DNA of 64,000 nt, taken from positions 1-64,000 of the forward strand of contig NDWX01000002.1 of assembly GCA_002855745.1 (NCBI GenBank). Reading direction: 5' to 3'. The notes beneath the pieces are model-generated. The model had not been told where the DNA came from. It searched no databases and saw nothing but the letters and a program-made list of their open reading frames with translations. The position numbers and the translations under genes are program-made. The DNA comes from Thermofilum sp. NZ13. GTDB taxonomy: Archaea > Thermoproteota > Thermoprotei > Thermofilales > Thermofilaceae. Positions 8,679 to 17,935 of the stretch are shown here, piece after piece; positions within the stretch are counted from its first letter, which is position 1, and each line of letters opens with the position of its first letter.

Positions 8679-10204
8679 ACATTGACTTTATCATCAGCTT
8701 AATATTTGAGTTATTAATGAATTTGAGCAGGCCTATTCAATCTATTCCGAGTATTCAGCTTCTAATACTCCTTACAGCTGCAAATATTCTTCTGTTTGCA
8801 GTTGCGATTTCGGTCTCTTCTAGATGCGGAGGTGGGATTTCTATGAATCAAACGTCTCATCATGGAAATCTCTTCGTATTCATTACCTTAGCGGTACTTA
8901 TTGCGTTTGAATGGTGGTTGCTTTTAGGAATTCCTGGAGCAGTTATTGGGGAAGAAACTCCCGATGCATTCCTGATTTTCAAATCTGGTCACTGGGCTAG
9001 ATCGCTGAAGAACCCCTACTATGATTTGATAGATGTACACGCATTCTATATGGCTCTATTCGCACTCCTAGGAGAGCTACCGGTCGAGAGCATCTTCTCC
9101 GATCTCCCTCTATCCATGGCGATAGGGCTCTTCCTAGCCGTAGCTTTAAGGGCTCTCATAAAGAAGCATACAAATATTGGATGTACCTCATTCTTCATCC
9201 TATTCTTAGCTTTAGTTGCTGTGCCCGTAGTTAATCTCTTTAGCTGGTATTTAGCCGCACCTATGGCGCTCGCTCTTCTCGCAATGAATTTCGCAATACC
9301 TAGAAGCGATAAGACTAAGTGGATTATATTTGCGCTACTCTACTCGGGAGCCCTCCTATTTCACGGCTCAGCAATGCTCGCAACCCTTCTACCGCTGTCC
9401 TATGTATTTGTGCGTATATTCCTTGGGAATGCTGATAAAAGCAGCGATGTGAAGACTCTGGCCTTTGCTACATCACTCTCCTTAATTATGAATGTGCTGA
9501 GGTTCCTCTACACCACGGCATATTTGGGTGCTGAAACCTACTGGCACGAACTTTTAAGGTTTTTAAACCTCGGTTTGCAGGCAACTACAAGAGAACCGCA
9601 CTGGTTTGTGCCACAAATACCGCGTATCACTTTATACTCATTCACCGTTCTACCAGCAATGGCCTCGACCCCGCTCCTACTCTATATACTGTCAAAGATC
9701 TCCAAAAGACTAAGATGCCATTCTATCGACTCGCACTATTTGGCTCATCTCCTAACAGGGGGTACGATGCTCTTGATGGGCCTGCTCGCAAGCACCTTTT
9801 CGAACAGTTTGAGCAGAGAGCTTGGATACCCAGGTTTCATATTTGTGGCGATATCCGCTGCCTACACACTTAAGCACGTTGAGGAGAGGGGGGTTCTTCA
9901 AGTCGCTTTTGCGCTAATAGTTGCCATAGCCTATGCACTGTCACTGTTTACTCCTACTGTAAACATATGGCTCTACCTACCCTCAAACCCCATTCCAAGC
10001 TATACGCCCACGACATATGAGAGCTACTTGATAGCTGAAGCTATAGCCTCCCGCTACACTTCAGGGCTTCTATCTGTTAAATCAGTTTACTCTATTCCCA
10101 TCTGGTACTCGGCCTTTACACGTGTCATAACAGTTCTTGAGGGGTCTTCACAAGCGGGATCTCTGATCCTTAGCAGCGATATAGCAGAGGCGTGGTGGAG
10201 TTGA
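8675..10204 (+). CDS. Polytopic membrane protein of the glycan cluster
   Basis: A 509-residue protein with about ten hydrophobic helices, including LLILLTAANILLFAVAISV near the N-terminus, FVFITLAVLIAFEWWLLLG and FILFLALVAVPVVNLF. The hydrophilic loop after the second helix carries ETPDAFLIFKSGHWARS, a position where GT-C type transferases have acidic residues. The size, helix count and neighbours fit a lipid-linked-sugar-dependent glycosyltransferase (GT-C/GT39-like) or a glycan polymerase. No diagnostic motif is certain, so the role is only suggested. The start overlaps the GT4 stop. Confidence 0.6.
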   Translation: MNIDFIISLIFELLMNLSRPIQSIPSIQLLILLTAANILLFAVAISVSSRCGGGISMNQTSHHGNLFVFITLAVLIAFEWWLLLGIPGAVIGEETPDAFLIFKSGHWARSLKNPYYDLIDVHAFYMALFALLGELPVESIFSDLPLSMAIGLFLAVALRALIKKHTNIGCTSFFILFLALVAVPVVNLFSWYLAAPMALALLAMNFAIPRSDKTKWIIFALLYSGALLFHGSAMLATLLPLSYVFVRIFLGNADKSSDVKTLAFATSLSLIMNVLRFLYTTAYLGAETYWHELLRFLNLGLQATTREPHWFVPQIPRITLYSFTVLPAMASTPLLLYILSKISKRLRCHSIDSHYLAHLLTGGTMLLMGLLASTFSNSLSRELGYPGFIFVAISAAYTLKHVEERGVLQVAFALIVAIAYALSLFTPTVNIWLYLPSNPIPSYTPTTYESYLIAEAIASRYTSGLLSVKSVYSIPIWYSAFTRVITVLEGSSQAGSLILSSDIAEAWWS

Positions 10205-10337
10205 AAGTACTCTACGAGCTCATCTCAGTTAAACTTCCATCCAACGGATATAGGTCAATAAACTTGTTGAGCTTGGGGTGAAAGTACATCTCGATGTTCC
10301 AGCTCCATCTTTGCAAAAATGGGGTACGTCTAGGTGA
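10201..10337 (+). pseudogene. N-terminal remnant of a GT4 glycosyltransferase
   Basis: Directly after the membrane-protein gene the DNA reads LKVLYELISVKLPSNGYR and, after a frame change, VELGVKVHLDVPAPSLQKWG, ending at TGA 10335-10337. The first part resembles the opening strand and loop of a GT-B transferase. The rest of the gene is gone and the GTG of the next gene overlaps its end. Confidence 0.4.
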
Positions 10338-11296
10338 TAAACACTTTGAAGGTCTTGAACGTTAAGGCTCAGGCCGTTTCCGTAGATCGCGGAGACGTGC
10401 TTACACTGATTAGAGAAGGGAGTAATGTATTGCTCGCTAGGGTTAGGCCGCCTCGATTCGATGTTAAGTACCTGTACCGGTTCAACGGGGTTCGGGGCGT
10501 GCTTATTGCTAGGCTCGGCGACATCTACCTAGCTTCAGTGGATAGCACGCTGTATGCGTCCAGAGACCTTGTTGAGTGGCGGTCTGCCTTAACGGTTGCG
10601 CGCGGTAACAGTATTTGGCATGCCTGTGAATTCCCTGAGGGAATAGTGGTTCAAGAGTACGGGGAGAGCCCTACGGGGCTTTACGCCTCAGCTGATGGCT
10701 ACAGGTGGAGCCGGGTTCTAACAAACATTGAAGCGGATCCAACCTCAAGGCACTTCCACTACATTGCCTACGACCCGTATAGGGATGCGGTTCACGCAAC
10801 CCTCGGAGATGCGAACCTCGTGAGGGCTGTAGCAATCAAGGGGGGGTTCTTGGAGCCGGCATACAGGGGTCCCTGGCAGTTCCTACCGGTCGCCGTGCTT
10901 GAAGACATCGTTGTCTTCGGCTTCGACAGCGGCATAGCTAGGGGCGGCTTAGGAGTCTTCAGCCCTGAGGAGGAGAAGTGGAGCTTCATCTTCCTGAAGT
11001 GGAGGGGTGGAGGCGTTAGGCATGCGCAGATGAATGAGCTGAAGGCGTTTAAGGGCGTCTGGATTGGGGCTCTCGGAGCCTCCAGTGCATTGGCGGTCTC
11101 GGACAGACTCGGAGAGTGGAGGCTACTACACCTAGAGGGATTGAACCAAGTTTTCAACAACTTCATGAGTTTAGCCGTCGGAGAGAACTTCACTGTCGCT
11201 TCTACGGGTGAGAAGCTCATCGTATTCAATGAAAGCGACGTTAGCGAAGCTCTCCGGGGGAGCCCGTCCTGGTGCGGTACAAAGGACAAGAAATAG
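10334..11296 (+). CDS. Asp-box beta-propeller (sialidase-like) protein
   Basis: A 320-residue protein starting at GTG 10334. It contains repeated Asp-box-like turns: LYASRDLVEWRS, LYASADGYRWSRV and AVSDRLGEWRLL, each S-x-D-x-(G)-x-W spaced one blade apart. This indicates a BNR/Asp-box beta-propeller like the sialidase fold. I see no sialidase arginine triad, so it may bind glycan rather than cleave it. Its place inside a glycosyltransferase cluster suggests surface-glycan recognition or modification. No signal peptide is evident. Confidence 0.6.
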   Translation: MINTLKVLNVKAQAVSVDRGDVLTLIREGSNVLLARVRPPRFDVKYLYRFNGVRGVLIARLGDIYLASVDSTLYASRDLVEWRSALTVARGNSIWHACEFPEGIVVQEYGESPTGLYASADGYRWSRVLTNIEADPTSRHFHYIAYDPYRDAVHATLGDANLVRAVAIKGGFLEPAYRGPWQFLPVAVLEDIVVFGFDSGIARGGLGVFSPEEEKWSFIFLKWRGGGVRHAQMNELKAFKGVWIGALGASSALAVSDRLGEWRLLHLEGLNQVFNNFMSLAVGENFTVASTGEKLIVFNESDVSEALRGSPSWCGTKDKK

Positions 11297-11365
11297 ATTC
11301 AGTGAAAATTTTTTGTAGTAGATTCTAACACAATTAAGCAGGCAAATAATTTACTACAGCAAAAG

Positions 11366-11779
11366 TTGATAGTTATTCCTGTCTTGTCATTCCATGGCTC
11401 GTTCTGTCTGATGAAAAGAGAGCTTTTTAAGGCATCTCGAGGCTTTGATGAAGAATGCCCGTTCTTTTACGATGATGTAGATTTTGCATTAAGAGCTCGT
11501 GGAAGGGGCGCAAAAATAGGCGTTGTTTTAAATACCAATGTAACACACTTAGGAGGAACAATTATAAAGAAATACAGGCATGAAGCCAAATATATTACAA
11601 CAAGTCATTTGTATTTCGTTTCTAAATATTTTGGCCTGTGTTCAGCAGTATTAGAAACTTTCAAATTCTTGTCCTGGTTTATAACAAGTTTGTTTAGGGG
11701 AAAAGTTCAACAAGCGCTAGATATTTTTCTTGGAATTGAATTAGGACTGGCAAAATCCCTAAAAACGAAGCTTCACTAA
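11366..11779 (+). pseudogene. C-terminal half of a GT2 glycosyltransferase
   Basis: The frame starts abruptly with a TTG and holds only the second half of a rhamnosyltransferase-type GT2: HGSFCLMKRELFKASRGFDE, CPFFYDDVDFALRARGRG (the catalytic acidic region) and a C-terminal amphipathic or membrane segment (SWFITSLF). The N-terminal donor-binding half is missing. The preceding 70 bp are AT-rich and unlike coding sequence. It is a truncation, AT-rich like its neighbours. Confidence 0.6.
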
Positions 11780-11969
11780 CAAGGAATTTACTGAAGAATT
11801 TCCACTGAATGTGTTCAAAATAAATTTTTATCCATTCCAGAAGCTACCCAAAACAGGATTTGGACGCGTGTAATTGTTGGGAGCTCTGAGACTACTCTTC
11901 CTTATGAGCGGTACAGCAGAGTTTATAGTGCTGAGCAGAGATTTTTAATAATCCTAAGGGTGCTCGTGG

Positions 11970-12878
11970 ATGATTCCTTTAAGATCGGAAAGCATCTTGC
12001 ATACTGAGGATATAAGTGATATAGATAAACAGAGAATAGATGTTGTAATGTGTACTTATAATAGCAATAAGCCTTACTTTAGGCTAGTTCTTAAAAGTGT
12101 TAAACATGAAGCACCGATAAATAATTTTATCGTTATAGACAAGCATAGCCATGATGGCACGTTAAGTGTTGTTCGTGAAATTTTCCCAGATGCAACCATG
12201 ATTAGATGTAGCTGTAATCTGGCATATGCACGTTACTTAGGTATTAAACAGGTAGAGACCTCATGGTTTATGTTTCTAAACGATGATGCCATTCTGCTAC
12301 CTGGATGGTTTCACGCGATTAAGCGGTTACTTGTGCTACCTAACGTAGGTGCGATCGAGGGGTCTCACGTATACATTTTACAAAATTCCAGACCTCTACA
12401 GAGAAAAAGTGTCTTAAAATTAAAGTATCCCATAAACCATGTAAATGCATCTATGGTAGTTCATCGAGGACTATTTGCCCTCACCAGAGGTATGCTTATT
12501 TCTACCCTTCTGCGGAAGGATATTGTAGCTGATTGGAAGCCCCATCCTAATCAGGGTTCGTTAGAAGACTACTCAATTACACAGCATATAATTGGAAGGG
12601 GATACTTATGGGCTGTCGCTCAGAATGCCATCACATTACATGTAGGCTGGGTCATGCCGAAGTCAAATTATGAAGGAATAATTGCGGAGCTAAAAAAAGG
12701 TATGTGGGACGGATCAAACACTCATTTTGTAGAAATTCCAAAAGATATGCTTGCATTACACTTAGTAGCCCGTTGCATAGCATCGCTCCTGAAAGGGCAG
12801 ATTACCCGATTAGCATATCCTATCGGCTACATTATCGGTTACTTAAGTGGCATACGTTATTGCGAGCTCAAAAGATGA
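11970..12878 (+). CDS. GT2-family glycosyltransferase
   Basis: A 302-residue protein from ATG 11970. The N-terminal strand IDVVMCTYNSNKPYF opens the GT-A fold, WFMFLNDDAILLPGW gives the DxD-like donor site, and SLEDYSITQHIIGRGY supplies the catalytic ED. The C-terminus holds a hydrophobic segment (YPIGYIIGYLSGI). The gene is strongly AT-rich. It is followed after 16 bp by an FkbM methyltransferase gene. Confidence 0.75.
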   Translation: MIPLRSESILHTEDISDIDKQRIDVVMCTYNSNKPYFRLVLKSVKHEAPINNFIVIDKHSHDGTLSVVREIFPDATMIRCSCNLAYARYLGIKQVETSWFMFLNDDAILLPGWFHAIKRLLVLPNVGAIEGSHVYILQNSRPLQRKSVLKLKYPINHVNASMVVHRGLFALTRGMLISTLLRKDIVADWKPHPNQGSLEDYSITQHIIGRGYLWAVAQNAITLHVGWVMPKSNYEGIIAELKKGMWDGSNTHFVEIPKDMLALHLVARCIASLLKGQITRLAYPIGYIIGYLSGIRYCELKR

Positions 12879-12894
12879 TAAATAGTGTCTAGGT

Positions 12895-13824
12895 ATGCCT
12901 CCCTTCGTAGGTTATGGAATAAAAGAGTCTCTGGTTAGAGGCAAATTAGGGAGGGTCTGGAGGGTTTACAAAACAACTGGAAATTGGTACGAGGTTTTAC
13001 TAGTACATATAGGTTTGAAAAGATCTTGTGTGGCTCAATTAAGGTCTGGACACACAGTTCTAGTTAGCAAGGAGGCGTGGCCCGAGTACTGGAAACACAT
13101 CACAGTAGAATTTCTAAAAGCTAAGCTTAGGAACCTTAGTCTATCTGAGAATACAGCATCCTTTGAATACCTTGGCAAAAGGATAGCGCTTCACTTTCCT
13201 AAGGAGGTGAACCTTGATACTTTGCTTAGTACATTTTTCTACGAAGACTATGTGCATCTTAACATCGCTAGCAGATGTGTTATTGATGTAGGGGCATATA
13301 TCGGCGATACCGCAATATATTTCGCCTTGAGAGGTACAAGGAAAGTGTTCGCCCTCGAACCGTACCCATATACATACAGCCTTCTAGTCAAAAATATTAA
13401 AATCAATTCTTTAGATTCAATAATAAAACCGATCAATATTGCTATTGCAAGCAAGGATGGAGTGATACATCTCTTGTACACCGAAGAAGATACTATCGCC
13501 AAGCCAGCATATGGTAGCGCAGGAGTTGAAGTTGTATGCTGTAAGTTATCAACGCTTATAGAGAGATTAAAACGTAATTTTGAATTAGCAGAAGATTTAG
13601 TATTGAAAATGGATTGCGAAGGATGCGAATATGACGCAATATTAGGCTCGGATAAGGAGACGTTAAGAGCATTTAGAGAAATAATCCTAGAATTTCACGG
13701 AGACCCTAAGCCGCTCATAGATAAGTTGAAAGGAAGCGGGTTTAAAGTAGAAATCATAAGCAGAAACCCTAAACTTAACACAGGGTTTTTATATGCTATA
13801 CGAGAAAGCCTTAGTTTAGAGTAG
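12895..13824 (+). CDS. FkbM-family SAM-dependent methyltransferase
   Basis: A 309-residue protein from ATG 12895. Motif I of the Rossmann-like fold is CVIDVGAYIGDTAIYFAL, followed by VFALEPYPYTYSLLVKNI, then VLKMDCEGCEYDAIL, the FkbM signature M-D-x-E-G-x-E. It probably methylates a sugar hydroxyl on a surface glycan. It may be the intact counterpart of the broken FkbM gene at 7106-7522. It ends 5 bp before the next GT4 gene. Confidence 0.78.
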   Translation: MPPFVGYGIKESLVRGKLGRVWRVYKTTGNWYEVLLVHIGLKRSCVAQLRSGHTVLVSKEAWPEYWKHITVEFLKAKLRNLSLSENTASFEYLGKRIALHFPKEVNLDTLLSTFFYEDYVHLNIASRCVIDVGAYIGDTAIYFALRGTRKVFALEPYPYTYSLLVKNIKINSLDSIIKPINIAIASKDGVIHLLYTEEDTIAKPAYGSAGVEVVCCKLSTLIERLKRNFELAEDLVLKMDCEGCEYDAILGSDKETLRAFREIILEFHGDPKPLIDKLKGSGFKVEIISRNPKLNTGFLYAIRESLSLE

Positions 13825-13829
13825 ACACC

Positions 13830-15011
13830 ATGCATGCAGTTGTTATAGGTCCTAGGATTACTCCTCCTTGGGATAGTGCTACTGCAAGCCTCGCTAAATC
13901 TAGGCTGATGCTGTTTACTCACCCAAGGGTAGTTAGGTTTCTTGATGACGTGAGCTTGCTTACAGCGTTCCGTGACTACAGGAGGGTCACGCATTTCCAT
14001 GAGAATGCGTTCGGCAATGAGGTATACCGCAAATATTTTGTCTGGTTGCGCCAACTTGATGCCAAAGCGTATTTCGTCGAAGGTTGTGACCCTGATGTGC
14101 GTCCTAGGCTTGCTCAATTCATGCTAAACTACGCTTTGCACAGTGTTGTACTGCCCAACGCTTATCGCATTCTATGGTATATAGGCTATGCGCCTTCTCT
14201 ACCTTACCTGCGACGGGAACGCGGTAAAGTGTTCGTGGAAAATTTTACATTAGATTGGAGAGATGCTGTACTCAACCATGCTTACATTCGTGTTGCAACT
14301 TCGACATCAATATATCATGCGATAAGAAAGCGCCGGAAACCGGCTGTTTATCTTCCTCCGGCTATTGATGCAGGAGTATTTTCTCCTCAAAGTGGCACTA
14401 TAACTGAATGGCTTAAGAATGGAATTGAAGAGGCTGATGTTCGTTTACTCTACATGGGACCGCTAATTCGAGATAGATTTCCCATTGAGATAATTATACC
14501 CATGTTATTGAGGCTTAAGAATGCAGGTTATAAGCCGGTTTTAGTCGCTCTCAGCACTGTCCGTAATAGGGAAAGCCTTGGATACTATAGATATATTAAT
14601 AATCTTATACGTAAACATGGTCTTAATAACAATCTAATACTTAAACTAAGGGTCCTGGTAGACGATGATGAAAAGGTTTCAGCATACAACAGCTTTGATG
14701 TACTACTGTATATGCCCCTTACAGGCAAGTTAATGGCTGACCCACCTATTACCGTCCTAGAGGCCATGTCCTGCGGTCTTCCACCTGTAACGACTTCTAT
14801 TGGAGACATCGGTTATATTGTTAGTAAATACAGTGCTGGAATAGCATTAAGTAAACCAGGTCCTGATATTCTGGCTAAATCCATCATGGAAGTCATTAAT
14901 AATAAGGAGTTTCTGAGCAAAAAAGCTAGGAGGGTCATTGAAACAATGTACTCAGTTGAAGCTGTTGCTAGGCTAGCAGAAGAGATTTTCACGAAGATTT
15001 GGGGGCAGTGA
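13830..15011 (+). CDS. GT4-family glycosyltransferase
   Basis: A 393-residue protein from ATG 13830. The C-terminal Rossmann half shows LLYMGPLIRDRFPIE, then FDVLLYMPLTGKLMADPPIT and VLEAMSCGLPPVTTSIGDIG, the usual E-A-x-x-x-G-x-P block. The N-terminal acceptor domain is divergent and lacks the usual Gly-Gly loop. The pairing with the upstream FkbM gene suggests sequential sugar addition and methylation. Confidence 0.7.
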   Translation: MHAVVIGPRITPPWDSATASLAKSRLMLFTHPRVVRFLDDVSLLTAFRDYRRVTHFHENAFGNEVYRKYFVWLRQLDAKAYFVEGCDPDVRPRLAQFMLNYALHSVVLPNAYRILWYIGYAPSLPYLRRERGKVFVENFTLDWRDAVLNHAYIRVATSTSIYHAIRKRRKPAVYLPPAIDAGVFSPQSGTITEWLKNGIEEADVRLLYMGPLIRDRFPIEIIIPMLLRLKNAGYKPVLVALSTVRNRESLGYYRYINNLIRKHGLNNNLILKLRVLVDDDEKVSAYNSFDVLLYMPLTGKLMADPPITVLEAMSCGLPPVTTSIGDIGYIVSKYSAGIALSKPGPDILAKSIMEVINNKEFLSKKARRVIETMYSVEAVARLAEEIFTKIWGQ

Positions 15012-15015
15012 TTGC

Positions 15016-15377
15016 ATGGGTAAAAATGTGGCCATTATAGTATTGAATCACAATGGTTTACGCGCTCTAGGGTCTAAGCTTCTGAAGAGATGCCTTAACG
15101 GCGTCCTCAACACTGATTACAGGGACTTTATCGTAGTATTTGTAGATAATGGTTCCACGCCTATGATAAGAAAGCTATGTATACAGTTGAGAGCTCGCTA
15201 TGCTTTATATACAAGCATTATGGGTTAAAGTCATCAATTCGATGCATCCTCTCTAATATATGGTGGTTAATAGCCGAGCTCTATAGGCTCGATTTGCCCA
15301 CCGCGCTTGGCATTGCTTTTGGACTCCTCAATGGTACACATAGATTAAAGCTATCTCAGGATATGCGAAAATTATAA
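15016..15377 (+). pseudogene. GT2 glycosyltransferase with an internal deletion
   Basis: The first 55 codons from ATG 15016 are a good GT2 N-terminus: VAIIVLNHNGLRALG, then YRDFIVVFVDNGST. The frame then loses family character and stops at 15228. Overlapping in another frame is a C-terminal-type sequence (NIWWLIAELYRLDLPTALG, ending at 15377). Most of the catalytic domain is missing between the two. This is an internal deletion with a frame change. Confidence 0.6.
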
Positions 15378-15405
15378 ATAGATAACATTTGAGAGAACTG
15401 GGGAA

Positions 15406-16554
15406 ATGAAGAATGAATACTTTACGGATAGTATGAGAGAAAATCTTGCTTCGTATATAGTCTCGTTTTTGCAAAATCTCCTTTTTAGAGCTGAGAGTGG
15501 CTATGGTTACTTCTATGGCTATGACTTAGCCAGGAACAAGCCTATTGAGCCTGTCTACTGCGAGGTCACAGGTTACGGTCTCTCATTCCATAGTTTCTTA
15601 AGCGCTTTGACCGGCGATGTTGAGCACCTCGATCTTGTTAAGCTTCTCGCTGAGTTTCTCATGGTTGCTCGCAGTAAGGTGTCCGGTTCTGCCATACTCT
15701 ATGGCTTTTACCCTAGTAAGGATGCATGGTCCAGTCTTGCGTATTCCTTTGATAACGGCGTTGTTGCTAAGGCTTTTTTCGATGCCTACAGAGCTTTAAA
15801 TAGTAAAAAGTACCTCGACCATGGGCTGAGAATTTCTGAGTGGCTAGTCAGTGCTATGCAACGTAGTGATGGTGGTTTTGCAGCGGCTTACGACTATGGT
15901 GAGAAGGGATTTATAGACTTTAACACGTGGTATGGTAACGGTGGGTGCCTTCATGGTAAGCTAGCTATACCTCTCCTAACAGCATGGAAACTTAGTGGCG
16001 ATGATAGATTTAGAGATTCTGCCGAGAAGCTTCTTGCATGGCTCTTAAAGCTCCAGATGGATAATGGTGCTTTTAGGGCCAGGGAGGATACTAACTATGT
16101 CTTTCACCATACTCATTGCTATGCTCTCGAAGGTTTTCTCTATGCATGGCATGAACTTGGAGATGATAGGTATCTAGATGTTGCTGTGAGGGGTGCTAAG
16201 TGGCTTGCACGCATTCAGCATAGGAGTGGTGGTTTACCCGATTTATATCCTTATCCCATATTTGTTAGGAGACTTGTGACCGATGCTACAGCGCAGGCTA
16301 TTCGTATCTGGCTCATATTGCACAAGATTACGGGCAACGAGTTCTGGTTGATGCACGCCGAGAAGGGGCTGGGCTTCTTGAAGAGCATTATGTTCAGGAG
16401 AGCGCGTGCACACGGCGCCTTACCCGCACATGTTTGGTATCCGTTATACAGTGCGCGAAGGACGCATACGTGGTCGATGATGTTTGCAGCTCAAGCCTTC
16501 GTATTTTCGAAAAAAGAACTGTCCTTAAGCGAAATGATGCAATACCTCTTCTGA
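15406..16554 (+). CDS. (alpha/alpha)6-barrel protein, glycoside hydrolase or epimerase-like
   Basis: A 382-residue protein from ATG 15406. It is built of repeated helical hairpins with Gly-rich turns typical of six-hairpin glycosidases: SAMQRSDGGFAAAYDYG, LLKLQMDNGAFRARED and WLARIQHRSGGLPDLYP recur about 60 residues apart. Families with this fold include GH88/GH105 unsaturated glucuronyl hydrolases, N-acyl-glucosamine epimerases and C5-epimerases. I cannot choose among them. Its place next to wecB makes a role in tailoring an aminosugar or uronic-acid glycan plausible. No signal peptide is seen, so it is probably cytoplasmic. Confidence 0.6.
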   Translation: MKNEYFTDSMRENLASYIVSFLQNLLFRAESGYGYFYGYDLARNKPIEPVYCEVTGYGLSFHSFLSALTGDVEHLDLVKLLAEFLMVARSKVSGSAILYGFYPSKDAWSSLAYSFDNGVVAKAFFDAYRALNSKKYLDHGLRISEWLVSAMQRSDGGFAAAYDYGEKGFIDFNTWYGNGGCLHGKLAIPLLTAWKLSGDDRFRDSAEKLLAWLLKLQMDNGAFRAREDTNYVFHHTHCYALEGFLYAWHELGDDRYLDVAVRGAKWLARIQHRSGGLPDLYPYPIFVRRLVTDATAQAIRIWLILHKITGNEFWLMHAEKGLGFLKSIMFRRARAHGALPAHVWYPLYSARRTHTWSMMFAAQAFVFSKKELSLSEMMQYLF

Positions 16555-16609
16555 GGTTAGCACGTGTGTTAAATATTGCTTACATGTGCCAGGGTATGAG
16601 TGAGATTCT

Positions 16610-17935
16610 ATGGCAGTCAGGGTCATGATCGTTGCTGGTACTAGGCCCGAGCTCGTAAAGTTAGCTCCTGTGTTCCGGGAGCTCGAGCACGGGGGCATCG
16701 ACTACGTGTTCGTGTGGAGCGGTCAGCACTACGACTATGAGATGAGCAGGGTTTTTATCGAGGAGCTGAAGTTGCCCGAGCCAGATTTTGATCTCAGCGT
16801 CGGTAGTGGTAGCCATGCCGTTCAGACCGCTAAGACTATGATCGGCATTGAGGAAGCAATCAAGCGGTATAACCCGAATGTTGTAGCCGCTTTAGGAGAT
16901 ACGAACACTGTTGTAGCTGCTGCCCTTTCCGCTGTAAAGTCTCTTGTACCATTTGCCCATATCGAGGCCGGTCTCCGTAGCTGGAATGAGAGCATGCCTG
17001 AGGAGGTTAATAGGAGAGTTGCTGATCATGTTGCACAGCTCCTTTTTACACCCTCACTGATCGCTACCCTGAACGTGCTGGCCGAGGGGATCCCCCTCTC
17101 GCGGACGTTCCTCACAGGCAACACCATTGTCGATGTGCTACTGGAGGCTCTGCACATAGCTGAAAAGCATGGCGAGCTAGCGAGCACGCTCAAGCTAGAC
17201 AGGCCCTTCATTCTAGTCACTGTGCATAGGCAGGAGAACGTAGAAAGCTTAAGTAGACTATCCTCCATAGTCAGAGCATTGGTTAAGCTTGCCTCAGAGT
17301 ACCTGCTCGTGGTGCCACTGCATCCACGGACTAGGAAGAAATTGCAAGATCTCGGGCTACTTTACGAGCTAGAATCCCGTAGCAATGTAAGGCTTACAGG
17401 ACCACTTGGGTACTTTGAGTTCCTTTATCTGCTCAAGAACGCCCTTGCGGTACTGACCGATAGCGGCGGTGTTCAGGAGGAGGCTTTCACATTGAAGATT
17501 CCCACCATAACGTTACGCTATAATACGGAACGGCCGGAGACCGTGCTACTTGGGTGCAATGTGCTAGCAGGGGCTGATGAGGAGGCTATAGTCGAGTACA
17601 CAAGGCGTATGATCGAGATTCGTGAGCAGTTGAGGAGCAAATTGAGCAATACACCAAACCCCTATGGCGATGGGAAAGCGGCTCAGAGAATAGCAAGCAT
17701 CATTAGTAATTATGCTGGTAGCGGGCTCTCCATCGAGGAGCCGGATCTGCGTGAGACCCCTTACATCATTTACACATTCAAGCAGCTGAGTGACCTTGTC
17801 CCACAGCTGGATGATGTGTTATCCTATGTGGCTAAAGACGGCGGTTTAACCTTAGATCAAGCGAAGGCTTTTGCAGTCTATGTAAGGTCTTATGTCAGGG
17901 TTATGAAGCCGTGGGAAAGCCTAGGATCCTCGTAA
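16610..17935 (+). CDS. wecB: UDP-N-acetylglucosamine 2-epimerase (non-hydrolysing)
   Basis: Converts UDP-GlcNAc to UDP-ManNAc for glycan synthesis. Diagnostic motifs: GTRPELVKLAPV at the N-terminus, ALGDTNTV, HIEAGLRSW, MPEEVNRRVADH, TVHRQENVESL, LTDSGGVQEEAF and TERPETV, together covering the UDP-binding and catalytic Asp/Glu/His positions of WecB/MnaA. At 441 residues it is longer than typical homologues (about 370-385). Residues from about 375 on form an extra C-terminal tail (PYIIYTFKQLSDLVPQLDDV and following) of unknown role. The next gene starts inside its last 25 bp. No UDP-ManNAc dehydrogenase (wecC) is in this window. Confidence 0.88.
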   Translation: MAVRVMIVAGTRPELVKLAPVFRELEHGGIDYVFVWSGQHYDYEMSRVFIEELKLPEPDFDLSVGSGSHAVQTAKTMIGIEEAIKRYNPNVVAALGDTNTVVAAALSAVKSLVPFAHIEAGLRSWNESMPEEVNRRVADHVAQLLFTPSLIATLNVLAEGIPLSRTFLTGNTIVDVLLEALHIAEKHGELASTLKLDRPFILVTVHRQENVESLSRLSSIVRALVKLASEYLLVVPLHPRTRKKLQDLGLLYELESRSNVRLTGPLGYFEFLYLLKNALAVLTDSGGVQEEAFTLKIPTITLRYNTERPETVLLGCNVLAGADEEAIVEYTRRMIEIREQLRSKLSNTPNPYGDGKAAQRIASIISNYAGSGLSIEEPDLRETPYIIYTFKQLSDLVPQLDDVLSYVAKDGGLTLDQAKAFAVYVRSYVRVMKPWESLGSS

